A DNA stretch of 64,000 nt. Source: Galeruca laticollis. Lineage: Eukaryota; Arthropoda; Insecta; Coleoptera; Chrysomelidae. The stretch is from assembly GCA_963921935.1 (NCBI GenBank), contig OY998180.1, positions 207,246,744 through 207,310,743 of the forward strand, in the 5' to 3' direction. Position numbers and translations under genes: made by a program. Of the stretch, positions 55,670 through 64,000 are shown one piece after another. Under the pieces are notes generated by a model. The model saw only the letters and a program-made list of their open reading frames with translations, did not search any database and was not told the DNA's origin. Numbering within the stretch: position 1 is the first letter of the stretch; every line of letters begins with the position of its first letter.

Positions 55670-57685
55670 CCTTCATGGGACGGACATCAAAATTTTACGA
55701 AAAGGACTAACTGGGGTCCGAGAAGACCCCATGCGTAAAATTGCAGAAATGCTGTATTTTTCTTTAAATTAAATATATAGAAAAGAAGTTTTATTAAAGT
55801 TTTACTATTAACCATTTATTAGTCAAAAATCATCACGAAAAAATACAAAATACCCTAATCACTAATACTACTAGCTACATATCATTTTAACATTTTTTAC
55901 AAACTATCCCCGATTTTGAATGTTCTAGGCACACAAAGTTGTTACACCTAATACATATTTTTCTGGATTTTCTGTCTTTTCCTCTTTGACACATACGGCA
56001 GCGCCCCCTGGTAATGTTTTGTTGTTCAACTCTATGTTCTGTTGCATCCATTAGTTCGGGAAAAACGTCTGTCATATGCCGTTTTCTATTCATCTGAATG
56101 TATGTATTATTATATCGCCGGAAAACGTTTTTCTTTATGAGTTTTTTTCCTAGTCCCAAAATATACATTTTACGTTTATCCTTTGACCTTGACCCTTTTC
56201 CGCTTTGTTACCTTGTTTTCCTAAAAATTAATAGAACATAGGAATATAAAGTTTGCCTCCTATATTGCTTTTCAAATAAATTACCCAAATAAACTTGCAT
56301 GTTTGCAATATAAGAAGTGGTGCAGTCCACAAGAGCCCATATTTTTATAAGAAGTGGTGCAGTCCACAAGAGCCCATATTTTGATTCCATACTTATCAGG
56401 TTTACTCTTCATATAGACTCGGAATGGTGCCTTACCCATAAATGGTACAAGCTGCTCATCTACACATAGATGGTCGCCAGGATTAAGTGATTTTTTACAA
56501 TTAGAAGTGAAAATATCGAATATATCTCTTATCGGAGCTAGCTTATCTACTAATTTTCGTTCTTGTCTTGTTTGAAAATTATCAAAGCGTAAAAATGAAG
56601 TAATTTGTTTGAATCTGTCTCTTGACATTGCAGCAGGAATTATAGGACGACAGTAAGAAATATCTTGACACCAGAGCATATCGATACCCTCTTTCCATCC
56701 GTGAAGTGCGCCAAGAATAAGCAACAGTCCAATATAAGCTTCAATCTCTGTAGAATCAACAGGTACAAAAACTTTAATTTTATTCGGATTTTCTATATTC
56801 CATTTATCATAATATGTTTGTGCCTTTCTGTTTGTTTCGGTTACTATTATGTTCAGAATATCCGGAGATAGGAAAAGAAGAAACGCGTCTTTTATACTTG
56901 AGATATCAGAACTGTAATTTGTAAGGCCTACAGCATGTCTCCGAATATTAGCTTTTGAACGTCTAACTTTTGTGTTTCCTGGAATTTTTGACCACTCAGT
57001 TCCATCTTTAGATTTATATACTGGAATGCGCTGGCTGTTACTAACTGTTGGTTCCTCTGGGTTCGTTTTCTCTATACTTTGATCAACAACTATTACATAA
57101 TTTTCTTCCTCTACTTCTGTGATAATGTGTTCATCTTCTAAGTCACTCGATGTTTCCTCATTGATAACACTATCAAACTCTCGATCATCACTTTCAAGTA
57201 TACGTAACATCTCATCGTCAGTAAGCCCCTTGCGATTGTTTCTAAATAAAAACTGACTCATTTTCAAAACGATGTACCCTACTCGCAATATCACAAGAGA
57301 CTAACCCGAATATTCAAGTCTAAAAATTATATCGCAGTGCGGGTAATCCCCCATTTGAACTGGTAATTTACATTTTACAATTATATGGGTAAATTCCCTG
57401 TGAGTAAACAAACGTTAAATGTATGGGATTCCCCGATTTTACTAACAGTTTCCGGGATTATTTTATCGGACGTAAAAGGTTGACCGGGGTCTGAAGAGAC
57501 CCCTGGAATATAAAACTATTTTTTGTTTATACCAGCCAATAAAAACTACTAAATACATCATATTTTATCAAAATAATTCATAAACAGCTAGATGAAAGAT
57601 CAATATTTAAAAATTTGCGTTTGCAAAGATACAGCAAAAACATACGTCATGGGGTACAAACGGACCCCGGCCAGTCCTATGAAGG
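55670..57685 (-). mobile_element. piggyBac element 2, inside the left arm
   Basis: 2016 bp with TTAA on both sides (55666-55669, 57686-57689) and short imperfect terminal repeats CCTTCATGGGAC / CCTTCATAGGAC. The subterminal phrase GGGGTC(C/T)GARGAGACCCC occurs near both ends (55713-55730, 57487-57505), inverted-repeat-like. Carries a deleted piggyBac transposase. Confidence 0.88.
55887..57294 (-). pseudogene. piggyBac transposase with 37 bp duplication and deletion
   Basis: Minus strand. Acidic N-terminus (LTDDEMLRILESDDREFDSV) and a core with PVDSTEIEAYIGLLLILGAL, MSRDRFKQITSFLRFDN, LNPGDHLCVDEQLVPFMGK (first catalytic Asp) and SKPDKYGIKIWALVDCTTSY (second Asp region). At that point a 35-36 bp segment is repeated with a 37 bp period (56310-56345 and 56347-56382), shifting the frame and ending the 337-codon ORF at 56281. 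A second frame continues IANMQVYLGNLFEK, then the middle of the protein is deleted. The C-terminus (55887-56168) keeps CRMCQRGKDRKSRKICIRCN and CLEHSKSGIVCKKC, the cysteine-rich finger. Confidence 0.88.
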
Positions 57686-57720
57686 TTAATAAAAGTGACC
57701 AGGATAAGATTCCGAGGCAT

Positions 57721-57798
57721 TTTTGACATAAATACGCCTATACACGAAAATCGATATTAACTTGGGTACAACAATTTACAGAATCGGGAAAACTATAA
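57721..57798 (+). pseudogene. Mariner-type transposase scrap in the left arm
   Basis: TRKSILTWVQQFTESGKL then TAA, the same 18 residues as in the minus-strand transposase near 59220-59260. It follows the left arm after the piggyBac element, with the transposase start and about 180 bp of leader deleted. Evidence that the left arm is a second 5' end. Confidence 0.75.
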
Positions 57799-57821
57799 AG
57801 AAAGAAAACATTTAAAACAAT

Positions 57822-57956
57822 AGTATATTAAGTACCAAGTGTCAAAAAGGTTACTTTAGTCACGAGTTTTACTAGGCACGAGTGGAGCGAAGCGGAACGA
57901 GTTCCTTGTGAAACGAGTGACTAAAGACGTTTTTAACACGAGGTGCTTACTATACT
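57822..57956. repeat. Palindromic mini-element with GCGAAGC loop
   Basis: Arms of about 50 bp (AGTATATTAAGTACCAAGTG.. against ..CACGAGGTGCTTACTATACT) with scattered mismatches around a loop containing GAGTGGAGCGAAGCGGAACG. Lies between the two inverted transposase halves. No coding. Confidence 0.7.
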
Positions 57957-58316
57957 TTTTCTTCGCCCGCTGGGAGGAAAAAATTATATTATATTGGATT
58001 TATATTCATTACATGACGGACGATGGTTGACAGCTGACTGACAAATCAAATAACGCACAATAACAAAATTATCACGGAACATGAAATTTAACATACAAAA
58101 GATACACTTGATTTGACGTTTAAAAAACCAAAGATAAACGCGATGTGACTTTTCGCATTTTAAACACTAGTGTTTAAAGAGTCGTTTTGTGCATGTCAAA
58201 CCCGCGTTCAAAGTGCGGTTTTAGTAGCGGAAGTAGAAAAACATTTTTATTTACACATAAGAACAAAGAACCAAACATAACTTCATAAAACACATCAAAA
58301 CAAAACAAAATGATGT

Positions 58317-59370
58317 TTAATAAATAAGTTGTTGCATGTGACCACCATCTGCATCTCTACATACGAGTAATCCTAATCTCATCCAAAAATTACTGAACGC
58401 ATTTTGCAGCATTTCTGGTGTTATAGTATTAAAAACATTTACTATGTTATTTCTTAACTCTTGAAGGTTTGTAGGGATTGGGTTATAACATATCTCCTTT
58501 ACATAACCCCATATGAAGAAGTCTGGTATGGTTAAGTCCGGGAAATATGAGACCCACTCGATGGGACCAGCTCGACCTATCCATCTGTTGCCAAAATGAT
58601 CTGATAATGAATTTCGAGCAACTAAGGAGTAATGTGGAAGCGTGCCCTCTTGTTGAAAATATACAGTGATTATAATTTCATCTTGTTGTAATTGGGAATA
58701 CAAAAACTCCTCCAACATGTCGATGTAAGTGTTTCCGTTAACTGTTACTTCATGAAAAAAAAGGGGCCGTAGATTTTAGTTTTAGATATACCACACCAGA
58801 CATTTACTCTAGGTGCATCCCTTTCAAATTCGTTGAACGCTCTTGGATTCTCATCTACCCAAATCCTGCAGTTATGCTTATTAACTCTTCCATTAATATG
58901 AAATGTGGCTTCGTCTGACATTATTAGGTTCAAATTAGGCTGGAGTCTTACCAGATCCAACAATGTTTCTGTCATGAAATATCTTTGTTCAAATGAATGA
59001 TTCTCTATTTTTTGGAAAGTTTGTATTTTGTATGCTTGAAATTTAATAATTTTTAGGAGCCGGTGAACCTTACTTTTTGAAAGTTGTGTGATTTGGGATA
59101 TTTTTCTAACACATATTCTATTATTGTTGCTAGAATTTCCCTGACTTCCAGAATATCATTGAGTATATTGTCCTGGGCGTTTTCAGGTGTTCTCGTTTTC
59201 CTTTCTAGTTTTCCGGATTCTGTGAATTGTTGTACCCAAGTTAATATCGATTTTCGTGTAGGCGGATTTCTGTCAAAAACAATGGCTCTGAATCTCCTTC
59301 TGATCACTGTTATTGATTTTGTCTTGGCATATAATACGACGCATCGCGCTTTTTCTATCAAAGTATACAT
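58317..59370 (-). pseudogene. Mariner-type DD41D-like transposase
   Basis: From 59370: MYTLIEKARCVVLYAKTKSI and RKSILTWVQQFTESGKLERK (DUF4817-type HTH). A gap with deletions and frame changes follows (58976-59110). LNLIMSDEATFHINGRVNKH (first catalytic Asp) and RAFNEFERDAPRVNVWCGIS lie near 58760-58920. TVYFQQEGTLPHYS carries Glu where QQDG is usual, then NRWIGRAGPIEWVSYFPDLT and PDFFIWGYVKEICY (final Asp). 41 residues separate that Glu from the final Asp, hence DD41D-like. CRDADGGHMQQLIY ends the protein at 58317. Frameshifts and the D-to-E change make it inactive. Confidence 0.85.
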
Positions 59371-60047
59371 TTTTGATTAATAAATTTGACTGTGTACGTT
59401 GTTATACTTCATACTACATAAATAACCTTTTGACGTTTGTTAATGTCAGTTAATGTATTTGTTTCAAAGCCACCTTTCCGTAAAAAATCAACAAAAGTAA
59501 GTTTCTTATGAAAATTTTAGACGACTTTTGAGACTTGCAAACGATGTAATAAAAAATTTAAACATTTCTAAGAATTTCAGTGAAAGCCGCTCATTAATCC
59601 CTTGTCTCATTTTCGAGTTATAAAGCTGTTAAAATGTGATAATTTACGTTTGGAAGTTATTGACATGGTTTCATAAAAAATTAAATCTTTCCCTAAAAAC
59701 TTGAGTATATGCCGATAATGTATACATTTTTGGAAAGGGGAAGAAAGGGACTTTCAGATGGTATTAAAAAATATATGGTGTTGTATTTAAAATAAACCGA
59801 TAATTTCGTTTCAAAAATGGTAATTTTTTTTCAGCGCTTTCGGGAAAAAATATACATTCGGCAACTATGTCAATAAAAATTTGAAGGAAATATAAGAAGT
59901 TTAGCGAAAACTGCACGTCGATATCTTTTTCCATTTTCGAGTAATAAGCAATCAAAATGTGTTACTTTACAGTGGGACATGAACGTGAAATATTTTTGAA
60001 ATAAAATATTTATTGGGTGTTCGGGATTTTATGTCACTGGGTATATT

Positions 60048-60897
60048 ATTTGCAAATGTAATCACCTTTTGCTAAAATCCTTTCAGATTCTGTCCATCGT
60101 TTATGATAAAGGTGGATAAGTTATGTGATTTAATTTATCAAGATAAATTTCTTGATAAACGTTAAAACGATAATGATTCCGATAAGAATTGTTGTTTATA
60201 CTATCAAAAACGGAAAGTATGAAATTTTCATATATAGATTAGCATAGGTCAAAAACCACACGTCAACTAAATGCGAAAAACTTTTCTTTCCGGCTAAGAA
60301 ACACATAATTTAAAATAGACTCCTTTCGAAAAGTTTAGCACGCCTTGCACATTTTTTTCTTTAAATATAGTACCATCCAAAAGTTTGAAAACACATCTGA
60401 AGAAATGGCCAGCTATGTATGGTAAAAATTTATGATTAAAGAAAAGGATTATTCATCAAGTTTTAACAAATTCCTTTTGACGAAACACGTGTGATATGAC
60501 TTAATCCACTGGTGCAATGGCGTAGTTTAATTAAAAAAAAATTTGTGGAACTTTTTTGGATTGTATTTAGTCGCATTTGGGCATTGGCACGCGTAGGTTG
60601 TAATATTAACAGTGTAAAAAAATTGGCTATTAGTGTTTAACCGTATTTTTTCTTCTGAAAATGGTAAAACACAACAAAATCAAGCTTTAACGCAATTAAA
60701 AAAAAATTCACTACACCCTTGCTAAAAAATAAGGAAAAACGGAGATGTATAAAGATAACTTTATCAGAATTCCTTCTCTCCAAGTGAAATAAACGCACCA
60801 CAAATTACCGCAGATCCAAATGCTCTTATTTGAATAACAACTGTTATTCAAATAACTCCAATTGCTTGTCAAAAGAAGAAAAGGGATCAGATGCATG
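60048..60897 (+). other. Tc1-like terminus and leader; perfect palindrome
   Basis: TACCATCCAAAAGTTTGAAA at 60371 resembles a Tc1-type end (compare the inverted end at 22490). The leader to about 60640 shares GCATTGGCACGCGTAGGTTG-type sequence with 17741-17765. No transposase remains. 60826-60839 and 60842-60855 (TTATTTGAATAACA) form a perfect 14 bp palindrome with a 2 bp centre. Confidence 0.5.
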
Positions 60898-61025
60898 TAC
60901 CGGGTGGTCCAATAAGCCGATCTCTCGGCTATATATCAGAAACTATTCGTGTTATAACTTTAGGAGAAAAAATTTCTTAGTAAAAGTGGCCAAGAGAAAT
61001 CGCTGGAAATAACTTTCAAGTGAAG
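60898..61025 (+). repeat. Terminal repeat of a mariner-like element (copy 2)
   Basis: CCGGGTGGTCCAATAAGCCG followed by about 110 bp that match 713-844, including GAAATCGCTGGAAATAACTT at the end. Confidence 0.75.
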
Positions 61026-61418
61026 AAAAATTTAAAAACCAGTTTTTTGTGAAATATGCCCAATTATACCAAGTAAACTAGAAAGGGGCCTAAATACCGC
61101 ACAAATTTGTTCAAGTACTTTTATTTTATTTGCTTAAATAAAGGGTGGGGGAGAGTGGGGAAATGCTTGTGGATAAATACCTATAACTTTGGTTTGGATC
61201 AACTGATTTTATCGAAATTAGTGTCATTAGAAAGAGTGTAGACTAATTAATTACAACTACTAAAAAACAATTGCATTTAGTTTTAATTGTCATAGGTAGA
61301 GGGTATTTACGAATGAAAAAAATGAACGCATAAACATAAGTAAATATAGTATTGACTCACCCTGTATTATAACTTAAAATTAAATATGTGAAAGAAAGAT
61401 CATACAAATACCATTAAC
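61026..61418. other. Untranslated mariner interior
   Basis: No coding. CACCCTGTATTATAACT at 61362 may be another TE end (compare 55177). Lies between the copy 2 terminal repeat and the transposase tail. Confidence 0.35.
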
Positions 61419-61690
61419 TTAATGTCCAATTAAATGTTCAAATTGTTTTCCATCGTTGTCCACACAAAGATGCAAACTATCACGCTTAGATATAACAGCT
61501 GCTTCAATCTCAGCTGTTGATATACTATTTGTTGCGTTTCTAATGCGCTGTTTCATGTCGTCTCGCGTTTGGTACACTAAATCCTTCAATCATCCCCACA
61601 GATAAAAGTCCAGACATGTTAAGTCTGAAGATCTAGCTGGACATGAAAAAATACTTGCCCTTCTAATCCAATCAATCGTAGTGGTGATAA
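61419..61690 (-). pseudogene. Mariner-like transposase, C-terminal fragment
   Basis: Minus strand: LDWIRRASIFSCPARSSDLT and CLDFYLWG.LKDLVYQTRDD (final Asp in LDFYLWG, as in the DUF4817-type mariners), then MKQRIRNATNSISTAEIEAA, DSLHLCVDNDGKQFEHLIGH and stop at 61419. One in-frame stop follows YLWG. Complements, but does not overlap, the N-terminal relic at 913-1527, and may belong to the element ending at 60898. First and second catalytic Asp regions are missing. Confidence 0.78.
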
Positions 61691-61769
61691 TGTCATACTT
61701 TGGGAGTTTTTTGGTAAGCCACAAAATCTTGTGAGGTTGACCGCAAACTAAACAAAGCTTTTTGAAAAC

Positions 61770-61893
61770 TATTCATAATTTATCATGCCCACTACAGTTT
61801 TCATTGGTACTGGAATAATTTACTTCTCTCGATTGGAGATTACTTTGCCAATATTATCCACCACATATTCAACAGGATTCATATCTGATGACT
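61770..61893 (-). pseudogene. Tc1-like transposase scrap with final Glu motif
   Basis: SSDMNPVEYVVDNIGKVISN on the minus strand corresponds to SPDLNPIEHVWDxLGRRI, which carries the third catalytic residue (E). An in-frame stop follows NREK, then IIPVPMKTVVGMI. Only about 40 codons survive. It is directly beside the mariner tail but belongs to another family. Short, so moderate confidence. Confidence 0.6.
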
Positions 61894-62273
61894 TTTACAG
61901 CAAATTCTTCTTCTATACTGCTCAAATAATTCAAATAAAATTAATCTGGTGATTTGATGAACCTTCTTAATGTAAGGCTTTCAAGGTAAAATTGATTTTG
62001 ATTCCATCTGGGAACAAAAACAATTTTACTACGGTTCTGTTTGTATATTTATGATAAGATACTAAGAAACAAGCAAACAAAAATTGGCTATTTACACAGC
62101 CACCTTCAAAAGTTTGCAAGATATGTTTTTTTAATCTGATCGACTTAGTTTGAAACCCAAGAAAGGCCGAATAAAACAAGGAAAATTATTGTAAACAATC
62201 CATTTTAGGTTATCTTATTATAATACAGATTGTTTCATTTTAGAAAATTACGATGCGAGAAAAGGTGGGTTTA

Positions 62274-62721
62274 TACAACATTTACATAGTCATAATCATA
62301 ATCACAGTCACAATCATAAGAGTTAAACTAATTATTTCTTATAGGACCGTTTACACAATTGTCACAATCACAATCATAATCATAAGCATAATTTTACTGG
62401 CCTTGAAGTTCCTAACTTTTAACTTTATGATTATTATTAAGACGAGAATTGAAATGCGCATGCGTCGAAGCCAACAGGCGATGAGCAATGTTGACAAAAA
62501 GGCGTCTTGGTTGAAGAATGAATTTTATTGGCCGTTTTTTGAAGGTATTTCTGTGCTCCGTCAATCATTGTTTATATTATACTTCATTGATTTGACTGTT
62601 GGCTAATTTCATTTATATGAATTTTATGCTTATGACTGTGACTATTAATATTGTATAAACGCCTTTTAAAATTGTGATTGTGATTATGATTATGACTATG
62701 TAAATGTAGTATAAACCCGCC
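62274..62721. mobile_element. MITE with double terminal inverted repeats
   Basis: About 450 bp. Left end GGTGGGTTTATACAACATTT and right end, inverted, GGCGGGTTTATACTACATTT. Each arm holds two successive blocks starting GTTTAYACAA and followed by CATAATCATAATCACAATCA-like repeats (62279 and 62349 on the left), mirrored on the right (to 62620). The interior (62400-62610) is non-coding. Target duplication is not clear. The family is not known to me. Confidence 0.75.
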
Positions 62722-63978
62722 TAAAGACAAAGTGTGGGTCATAGACCCCGTTCTGTAAATTTGTTACCCAAACCGGTTTATCTCTAAAAACCTGGATACA
62801 AAAATAACTATTGAATCGAAAATGAGGAACAAATTTTAAAATTCGATTAACTTCTTGTAGGAATCCGCAATATTGTTCGTCCAATTTAAAATATGCTTCT
62901 ATCAAAAAAACAGAGTCAAAAAATTACCTTTTGAAATAATTTCAAGATATCGGGTGTCAAGAGTTATAGTTTATCAAATTCAGTTGTATTTGTTAACGAT
63001 TGTTATTATATTTTTGAATTTTAATCAGTTTCAAGAAATTTCATATACAATTATTGGATTATTGGAACTATTTAATTACTTTTGTTTTGTTGTATCGGTA
63101 TGAAATTTGATAGATAAAAAGGAATGTTCCACAGACAGAAATAATATATAAAGGCAATTACATTTTTAACTAAAACTTTCACTAGAACTATATCACTAAT
63201 AAGTAATAATAATAATATGGGGAAGTGGAAACTTAACAGCCAAATCATTGTAATCAATCATATTGAAAAGTTCAAATTCTCAACTTTGTGTTGCTGCTCG
63301 GCAACGAGCCAATTTGGATGGTATGACATATTACGATAAACAGTTAGTCAGGACCGCGCCAAGGCTCAGTATGTAATGCACTTTTGGCTACAAAGAAGCA
63401 AAAACTCACAATATATTTTTTGTATCACACAGACGACACGTTCAAAATATAGTTTCATGAATTCTAATGATTTTAATCATTTCTAGTAAAATATTACACA
63501 ATAAGTAGATAAAACATCCTTAAAACAAGGTTATTCCAGATTAAATCATAAACTCAATACTGGTTAACTCTCTAAATAATAAAAATATATCATTATCTGA
63601 AGGCATCAATCCAATACAAATAGGGTTATTTATTTATTTATTCCAAACAGGTTTTATAACCTAATTACATGGAATAAGACATTTTATCCTAACATTGAAT
63701 AGTATGGCCATTGATAAATATAACAGTGATATTGATTAATGTAGAGAATTGAAAACAAGGCAAAGACGACTAATTTCCAGAACTGTTCCTTACACCAAAT
63801 TTCTGAATATATTCATAAATACGCATGTTTTATAAAAATTTGAAACGTAATTTGATTGATTTATAATGGTATTTTCCAAAAATTCCATTACTAAATTTGC
63901 TATGGTTGCTGCTATTACAAAAATTGGTTAGGTTATAAACGCATGGACAAAATTATCGAATATCTTTTGTAATCGTTA
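62722..63978. other. No recognisable feature
   Basis: AT-rich, stop-dense. TTATTTATTTATTCCAAACA near 63628 looks like the sort of phrase seen at some insect LINE ends, without further support. Confidence 0.35.
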
Positions 63979-64000
63979 TTATTTCAAATTAAACGGTTTT
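63979..64000 (+). repeat. Possible edge of a fourth tandem-array element
   Basis: The last 22 bases end CAAATTAAACGGTTTT, close to the entry end of the array elements (TAAACGGTTTTAAAG at 13530 and its inverse near 39680). Continuation lies outside the window. Confidence 0.35.

Larger units (their letters stand above)
55177..59978 (-). mobile_element. Long-TIR mariner-type (DD41D-like) composite element
   Basis: Arms of about 480-490 bp (55177-55665 and, inverted, 59505-59978), highly similar, starting CAGGGTGTCTCACTATAAAG on the left. TA precedes the left end (55175-55176); the last few bases of the right end are lost or changed. The right arm leads into a minus-strand transposase (58317-59370). 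The left arm, after a deletion, leads into a plus-strand piece of the same transposase (57721-57798). The locus is therefore two inverted 5' ends, not a simple element. Confidence 0.78.
54554..60047 (-). mobile_element. Tc1-like element T2, host of a nested insertion
   Basis: Ends TATACTCAGTGACATTGAAA (54554) and, inverted, ATACCCAGTGACATAAAATC (read leftward from about 60043). The leader from 55069 to 55176 continues at 59978-60047; together they match the contiguous leader of T1 (23010-23220). A long-TIR mariner-type element occupies 55177-59978. T2 itself keeps only the N-terminal transposase (54600-55013) and both ends. Confidence 0.75.

Overview
The window looks like AT-rich insect nuclear DNA, possibly from a beetle (my impression only; nothing here fixes the order). 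I find no intact host gene, tRNA, rRNA, operon or CRISPR array. Nearly everything recognisable is a transposable element (TE), mostly old, frameshifted, truncated and nested. The mix of Ty3/gypsy, BEL/Pao, Penelope-like, jockey/R1-type LINEs, Tc1/mariner, DUF4817-type mariner, pogo/jerky, piggyBac, PIF/Harbinger, a possible hAT end, MITEs, and introns with GT-AG borders is what one expects of an arthropod genome.

Layout. 0-8 kb: a LINE reverse transcriptase (RT) scrap, a mariner-like transposase split by an intron and cut by a Ty3/gypsy element with a shared-LTR tandem structure, then a THAP-domain relic. 7.6-15.7 kb: short tandem arrays of a ~165 bp unit, a Penelope-like RT, a Harbinger scrap, a Tc1 transposase and a jockey RT bracketed by 32 bp direct repeats. 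16-28 kb: a BEL/Pao scrap between two 190 bp repeats, a Tc1 scrap, a LINE whose ORF2 is split by a piggyBac element, and a Tc1 element split by a 3.6 kb pogo element. 28-35 kb: an LTR retrotransposon with open gag and an internally deleted but still open pol, a tRNA-like SINE trace, and a multi-exon DDE transposase. 35-45 kb: R1/jockey LINE tails, a second (inverted) tandem-array element, a jerky-like transposase tail, and a 719 bp MITE made from the 5' end of the multi-exon DDE transposase. 45.6-49 kb: a second pogo element carrying a foldback/tandem insertion. 51-60 kb: a gag relic, a Tc1 tail, and a three-level nest (piggyBac inside a long-TIR mariner-type element inside a Tc1 element). 60-64 kb: more mariner/Tc1 ends, a MITE with double terminal repeats, and the possible edge of a fourth tandem-array copy.

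How it fits together. The informative signal is the nesting order. Several insertions can be read against a related uninterrupted copy in the same window or against a restored host-element reading frame, and target duplications (TTAA for piggyBac, TA for pogo and the MITE) are intact. The best candidate for something undescribed is the non-autonomous element that carries 6-7 units of a ~165 bp tandem repeat between conserved unique ends (13.5-14.8 kb, 38.5-39.7 kb, part at 7.6 kb). The gag + PR-IN fusion retroelement and the foldback with tandem units inside pogo 2 come next. All family names come from reading motifs by eye, without database searches.
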